A stretch of DNA of 46,877 bases. Origin: Helicobacter apodemus (GTDB taxonomy: Bacteria > Campylobacterota > Campylobacteria > Campylobacterales > Helicobacteraceae). The notes under the pieces are model-generated. The model did not search any database. It was not told the origin of the DNA and worked only from the letters and a program-made list of their open reading frames with translations. Positions 43,507 through 46,877 of the stretch are shown here, in pieces. Both the position numbers and the translations under genes were made by a program. The stretch is from contig NZ_JRPC02000020.1 of assembly GCF_000765745.2 (NCBI RefSeq), forward strand, positions 1 through 46,877. Direction: 5' to 3'. Numbering within the stretch: position 1 is the first letter of the stretch; the number at the start of each line of letters is the position of its first letter.

Positions 43507-43827
43507 AAAATTTTATCCTTTATTTGTCTATAAACAGATTTAATCTCTCTTAAGGAGTTCTAAAATTTCAAATTTATACCATTCTCTAAGAGAATTTTCA
43601 AGATACTGCTTAATCTATAAGGGATACTTTGCCGCTCTAATAAGGCTATTTTACAATCTTGATAAGTTTTAAGGTATGCTTTAATCACAAATTGAGAATT
43701 ATATTTAAGCGTGAAAGATAGTGATAAATTTAAACATTTATATCAAGTTTTTTCATTATGGGGGGGGGCTTTAATTTTTTTGGATAATGGAATTTAATTG
43801 CGGAAACACGAAAGCTCATCAGCTATT
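43507..43827. other. Intergenic region with gene debris and a G9 tract
   Basis: The gap holds no intact gene. A minus-strand frame with no start codon (43560-43742) encodes 60 residues ending in a basic helix with ERQSIPYRLSSILKILLENG. This resembles the C-terminal ends of some lipooligosaccharide glycosyltransferases of Campylobacter and Helicobacter, by impression only. A 29-codon frame (43730-43819, minus) reads through the G9 tract as Pro codons. The two are in different frames with a stop between, so no single slip at the tract joins them. A decayed phase-variable gene is the simplest idea. Confidence 0.4.
43760..43768 (+). repeat. G9 homopolymer tract
   Basis: Nine consecutive G lie in the gap between the Cj0814-like gene and the metallophosphoesterase gene. 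Tracts of this length in this group mutate often and usually mark phase-variable genes or promoters. Confidence 0.9.
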
Positions 43828-44931
43828 CTACGCTTCGACATTAAGAGATTGTTTTAGTTTTAAGTTTTGAGATTTTAGATTTTTTGCCTTTAAATTTTTG
43901 CTATTAAGTAGATATTGTAGATATTTAACTTTTTCCTCTATAGTATCCATTAGTTCAAAAATGCTTTTGTTATTTTCCCCTGTTACTTGGGAATTAATCT
44001 TAAGCTTAAACATCTTTTGTTTAAACTCCTTTATATTTGTGCCATTAACAGCTTCTAAAAATTCTCCAAAGTGATCAAAATCCAATAATGAATCTAATTC
44101 TTTATTTATATCCTCTACCGCACTTTTACTCATAGAGGGGTCAAGTCCCTGCATTTTCCCCCAAATAGTTACTTCTCCAGCAATTAAAGGAGTAGGCGTT
44201 GTGCCAGTATGCATATTGCTACTTAAAAACCCTACTAAAAGCCCACCTTTAGTAATATTTCCGTCTTTATCGGTGTATTTTTGAAGCATAACATCAAAAC
44301 TTCCATTATTGAAAACATTAATATCAAAAGGCTTTGAAATAACACTATCATCTTTAGTAAAAAAGCTAGGGGCAATGCTTTCATTACTAGAAACACCTTT
44401 AAAGCCATCATTAGCTAAGATGTTTTTAACTTCTTTATAAGAATATACTTCTTTAACCTTTCCACTTTGTTTATCTATCTTGTAGTTTTGTGGAAAATGC
44501 TCTGCTAAATCCTCCCCACTAAAACTCTCTTTTAGAGCCAATTTAGGACTTTTTTCTAAAAGTTGAGAAACTATCTTATAGGCATTACCCAAAGTTTGGG
44601 CTATATCTATGCTTTTATATTCTCGAAAAACCTTTCTACCATCTGTCTCTTTTGCTACTAAGTTTTGCATTGTGGAGGAGTGAATTTTATAATCCTCTGG
44701 TATTCCTGCTGCTTTATTAAATTCTTTGGTAAAATACCCTTCTTTATCGACTTTATAACCTAAAACTTCTTTAGAATCTAAGGAGGATTTTTTAGATTCT
44801 ATGCTTTGGTTATTTTTTTGTATATTAGTATTGTCTGCATTATCTGCATTAGTATTATTGATACGAAGTTTATTGCTAATGTTTAAAGAATAACTATTAA
44901 AAGAAAAGCTAGAGTTTAAAGAACCTATCAT
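43828..44931 (-). CDS. Cj0814-like flagellum-dependent secreted protein
   Basis: The 367-residue product has no Sec signal. It begins with a Ser/Asn-rich disordered segment (MIGSLNSSFSFNSYSLNISN), as in substrates of the flagellar type III exporter. It then has the segment LGYKVDKEGYFTKEFNKAAG, followed by IPEDYKIHSSTMQNLVA, typical, as I recall, of the Campylobacter Cj0814 family. The C-terminus is a KNLK-repeat coiled coil. The ATG at 44931 has a perfect AAGGAG site and lies just after a sigma28-like promoter, so the longer frame starting at 44997 is rejected. Export through the flagellum is inferred from the family and the promoter. Its function in the host or in motility is unknown. Confidence 0.7.
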   Translation of the reverse strand: MIGSLNSSFSFNSYSLNISNKLRINNTNADNADNTNIQKNNQSIESKKSSLDSKEVLGYKVDKEGYFTKEFNKAAGIPEDYKIHSSTMQNLVAKETDGRKVFREYKSIDIAQTLGNAYKIVSQLLEKSPKLALKESFSGEDLAEHFPQNYKIDKQSGKVKEVYSYKEVKNILANDGFKGVSSNESIAPSFFTKDDSVISKPFDINVFNNGSFDVMLQKYTDKDGNITKGGLLVGFLSSNMHTGTTPTPLIAGEVTIWGKMQGLDPSMSKSAVEDINKELDSLLDFDHFGEFLEAVNGTNIKEFKQKMFKLKINSQVTGENNKSIFELMDTIEEKVKYLQYLLNSKNLKAKNLKSQNLKLKQSLNVEA

Positions 44932-44960
44932 AGTTATATTCTCCTTTTTCAAGATTAAAT

Positions 44961-44984
44961 CTATCAATATGCTTTGATACTTTA
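44961..44984 (-). promoter_or_regulatory. Sigma28 (FliA)-like promoter
   Basis: On the minus strand TAAAGT, 12 bases and TGATAG lie 30 bases before the ATG of the Cj0814-like gene. The Campylobacterota FliA consensus has TAAAG-type and CGATA-type boxes with about this spacing; the -10 box differs by one base. This would tie expression to late flagellar assembly. Confidence 0.45.
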
Positions 44985-45025
44985 TACTTCCATTCATTAC
45001 AAGGTATCAAAGCAAAAGATATTCC

Positions 45026-46042
45026 TTAAATATTCATAGGGGTTTGTCTATCTTTATCAATACTCTTTTCTCTTTCTTCTTTGCCCTCTTTTAATAAAGT
45101 TTGCATTAAAGAATCCCTAGAATTTATAGAAGAATCTTTAGAGAGTTTTTCTTTATACTTAAACATTTCTAAAAGGGTTTGGTGATTCTTTTCTTTATAG
45201 CTTAAGATTAAATTCTCTACTTTATCAAATGGGAGTGTAACACTTAAAGTTCTTATTCCTTTTTCTACACTACTTTCAATAATAAGACCATTTTTAGTTT
45301 TAATATTTGAAATATCGTAATTATCCTGAATATAACTTTTCATTATCCCTAAAGAATCTTTAATCTTTTGGAGATTTTCTGTAGGTATTTTGCTATCTGC
45401 AAGTGCAAAGAACCACCACATAGTAGTTATTCCGCCACTGGCAATTTGCACTATGCTTAACTCATACTCTAAATCCTCTTGTGCTTTTACAATCCTTTCT
45501 TTATCTTTTGTCTTTAATGATGAAGCAAATTCTCTAGCACTCGATTCTAGTCTATTTTCTTTACTATCTTCTGCCCAATCTAAAAAACTCCTAAACGCTC
45601 CTTCTGCAATCAATGTATCAAAGAATTCTGATTTTCCCTCTTCTTCATAAACAGCAAGAGCAATTTCTTCCATTTGTTGATAAATATAAGCTTTAGCACT
45701 TTGGTATCTTTCTTCACTTACATTAGTAAATCTTTGGGAATGTTCCTCTATAACACCATAGTTAATCCTGCCAGCGTCTATTAAAGAACGATATTTTTTA
45801 TCTATTGGCATAGGATTTAAATCAACCTTTGGCCAAATTGGAATATCTCCTGCTTCTCCTGATAAAGTTTTTATTACTAGTTTATTTCCAACTATTGAAA
45901 TTCCTTGAAAAGGTATATGCAATAAATCTTTTATCATTATTTGTGCTGGTTCTATAGGGAATTTAACCGCTTTATTTTGCTCTTGTGTAGGTTGATTACC
46001 TCTTAAAATAGCCCAAGCAATATTAGAAGTTTGGCTTAACAT
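45026..46042 (-). CDS. Unrecognised 338-residue protein in the secreted-protein cluster
   Basis: The product is soluble and acidic with no signal peptide. An N-terminal segment (about 1-100) has beta character and a WPKVDLNPMPIDKKYR motif. A helical centre (100-215) ends with a Gly-Trp patch (ASGGITTMWWFFALADSK). The last 60 residues are highly charged and Ser-rich. No family was recognised. It follows the double-glycine-motif gene by 14 bases and ends 94 bases before the Cj0814-like start, so it probably shares the promoter upstream of 46602. Lack of a Sec signal next to a flagellar export candidate leaves export by the flagellum, or a chaperone role, open. Confidence 0.7.
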   Translation of the reverse strand: MLSQTSNIAWAILRGNQPTQEQNKAVKFPIEPAQIMIKDLLHIPFQGISIVGNKLVIKTLSGEAGDIPIWPKVDLNPMPIDKKYRSLIDAGRINYGVIEEHSQRFTNVSEERYQSAKAYIYQQMEEIALAVYEEEGKSEFFDTLIAEGAFRSFLDWAEDSKENRLESSAREFASSLKTKDKERIVKAQEDLEYELSIVQIASGGITTMWWFFALADSKIPTENLQKIKDSLGIMKSYIQDNYDISNIKTKNGLIIESSVEKGIRTLSVTLPFDKVENLILSYKEKNHQTLLEMFKYKEKLSKDSSINSRDSLMQTLLKEGKEEREKSIDKDRQTPMNI

Positions 46043-46056
46043 AATTACCCTATTAT

Positions 46057-46602
46057 CTATAAACCATAGGCTGTTCTTAAGATTAATTCTTCACGAAATC
46101 TTTCATTTAACTTCTCAATGATGGGATGTCCTTGATAAATCCTTCTTTGGGTATTATATCGTGTATCATAAGCCACAATTTCAGTCATAATTTGTCTTGC
46201 TTTATAATCAATTCGCACAAACATCATCGCTCTTTCATATCTTGGATCAACAACAGTTAGCCATTTAAAGTCTGAATAGTTTTGAACCCTTTGATAAGTG
46301 CTTTCTCCATTTTTCAAAATAGCCATACCTCGACTTTGTTCATAATCAGATAGAATAAACTCATAATAGCCATACTTCATTATCAAATTACCATAATTAT
46401 CAATTAATGTATTACCCCTATATGGACTATAGCGAATCCCCCCCTTCACCTGTTTTTTCTCTTCAGTGTTTAATTTAGTAACGCCTGCACTCTCACTAGT
46501 AACTTTGCCTTTACTCACTAACGCTAAAACATCTTCTTGTGCTAATGCTAAGCTTAAAGGTAAAGAACCTAAAACTAAGATACTCAAAACCCTTTTAAAC
46601 AT
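46057..46602 (-). CDS. Sec-exported protein with a double-glycine-leader-like motif
   Basis: The 181-residue protein has a Sec signal peptide (cleavage after about A21). Residues 44-55 read LNTEEKKQVKGG. This matches the spacing of bacteriocin double-glycine leaders at L(-12), E(-8), V(-4) and GG(-2,-1), except that position -7 is Lys. The rest (56-181) is a basic, Tyr/Arg-rich domain (RYSPYRGNTLIDNYGNLIMK) with alternating strands and no known family. A C39-type peptidase would cut after the GG, but none is in view. It is the first gene of a minus-strand pair and diverges from the partial gene at 46730. Confidence 0.65.
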   Translation of the reverse strand: MFKRVLSILVLGSLPLSLALAQEDVLALVSKGKVTSESAGVTKLNTEEKKQVKGGIRYSPYRGNTLIDNYGNLIMKYGYYEFILSDYEQSRGMAILKNGESTYQRVQNYSDFKWLTVVDPRYERAMMFVRIDYKARQIMTEIVAYDTRYNTQRRIYQGHPIIEKLNERFREELILRTAYGL

Positions 46603-46729
46603 AATTTCTTCTTTTTTGAAAATTTTGAGTTTTCACTATAGTATATTTTTATTTTAAAATCAAGTTTTACTTTACTTTGTAATGATTTATTCTTTAAAAT
46701 TCTAGTCAATATCTTTAATAAGGATTGGA
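46603..46729. promoter_or_regulatory. Divergent promoter region of two exported-protein genes
   Basis: The 127-base AT-rich gap separates two genes that both begin with signal peptides. On the minus strand TATACT lies about 40 bases before the 46602 start and is a good -10 candidate. On the plus strand AAGGA precedes the ATG at 46730. No clear operator was found. Confidence 0.4.
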
Positions 46730-46877
46730 ATGAAAAAACTTTTGCTTACTCTATTGTTTTTGTTTTTAACAAATTGTGTTTTAGCTAGTGATGAACTCAA
46801 TATTGATAATCTCTTTAAAAAACAAATTGGTTTAAGGAGTATTACAAGCTTTTCTTTGCTTAGCACAGGAAATGCCA
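46730..46877 (+). CDS. Start of an exported protein (partial, runs off the window)
   Basis: The frame opens with a Sec signal peptide (MKKLLLTLLFLFLTNCVLAS; a Cys lies four residues before the likely VLA cleavage, so a lipobox is unlikely). About 29 mature residues follow before the window ends (NIDNLFKKQIGLRSITSFSL). An AAGGATTGGA ribosome site supports the ATG. The family cannot be named from this piece. It shares a promoter region with the double-glycine-motif gene and probably belongs to the same exported-protein cluster. Confidence 0.7.
   Translation, partial: MKKLLLTLLFLFLTNCVLASDELNIDNLFKKQIGLRSITSFSLLSTGNA

Noticed and set aside
44932-44997. Upstream ATG extending the Cj0814-like gene by 22 residues
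   Set aside because: The extension has no ribosome site and lies upstream of or across the likely promoter, while 44931 has AAGGAG at good spacing.

Overview
The window looks like chromosome of an enterohepatic-type Helicobacter, or a close relative in the Campylobacterota. It is AT-rich. It carries a single XerH recombinase, an HsrA/CosR-type regulator, the lolA-secA-lolC/E order, a PflA-like flagellar protein, a class II DAHP synthase and a Cj0814-like flagellum-dependent secreted protein. No rRNA, tRNA, CRISPR array or insertion sequence was seen. All family assignments come from reading motifs and from memory of families; no search was run.

Region 1 (1 to about 8740) is the right part of a prophage; its left part, including any integrase and capsid genes, lies outside. 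It holds a spanin-like lipoprotein, a P22-type portal protein, a small independently transcribed three-gene insert (2572-3600) with an HTH protein, three virion-associated proteins, and a cargo group at the end: two small secreted or membrane proteins and a convergent 376-residue secreted protein with a duplicated terminal module. A gene-free stretch (8247-8740) with short direct repeats ends at a 5'-truncated DASS transporter gene, which is probably the split integration target.

Region 2 (9316-14965) holds an EamA exporter and the methylcitrate (propionate) operon prpB-prpC-prpD, with a divergent HTH regulator. Region 3 (15210-19953) is a TonB-dependent receptor plus a three-part ABC importer for a metal complex, in the order of chuABCD. 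Region 4 (about 20050-21239) is xerH with a dif-like inverted repeat just upstream.

Region 5 (21244-26859, minus strand) holds a lysozyme-fold protein, a histidine kinase overlapping an HsrA/CosR-type response regulator that keeps a full phosphorylation site, class II DAHP synthase and citrate synthase. Region 6 (27035-33428) has lolA, then secA, a LolC/E-type permease and a radical SAM/SPASM protein on the plus strand, converging on a pseudouridine synthase and a SUI1-like protein. Region 7 (33416-43506, minus strand) holds dnaE, rpoD, a nitrilase-fold protein without catalytic Lys and Cys, xseB, a PflA-like TPR protein and a membrane metallophosphoesterase.

Region 8 (43507-46877) is accessory. 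It has a G9 tract with gene debris, a Cj0814-like protein behind a sigma28-like promoter, an unrecognised 338-residue protein, a Sec-exported protein with a double-glycine-leader-like motif, and the start of another exported protein running off the window.
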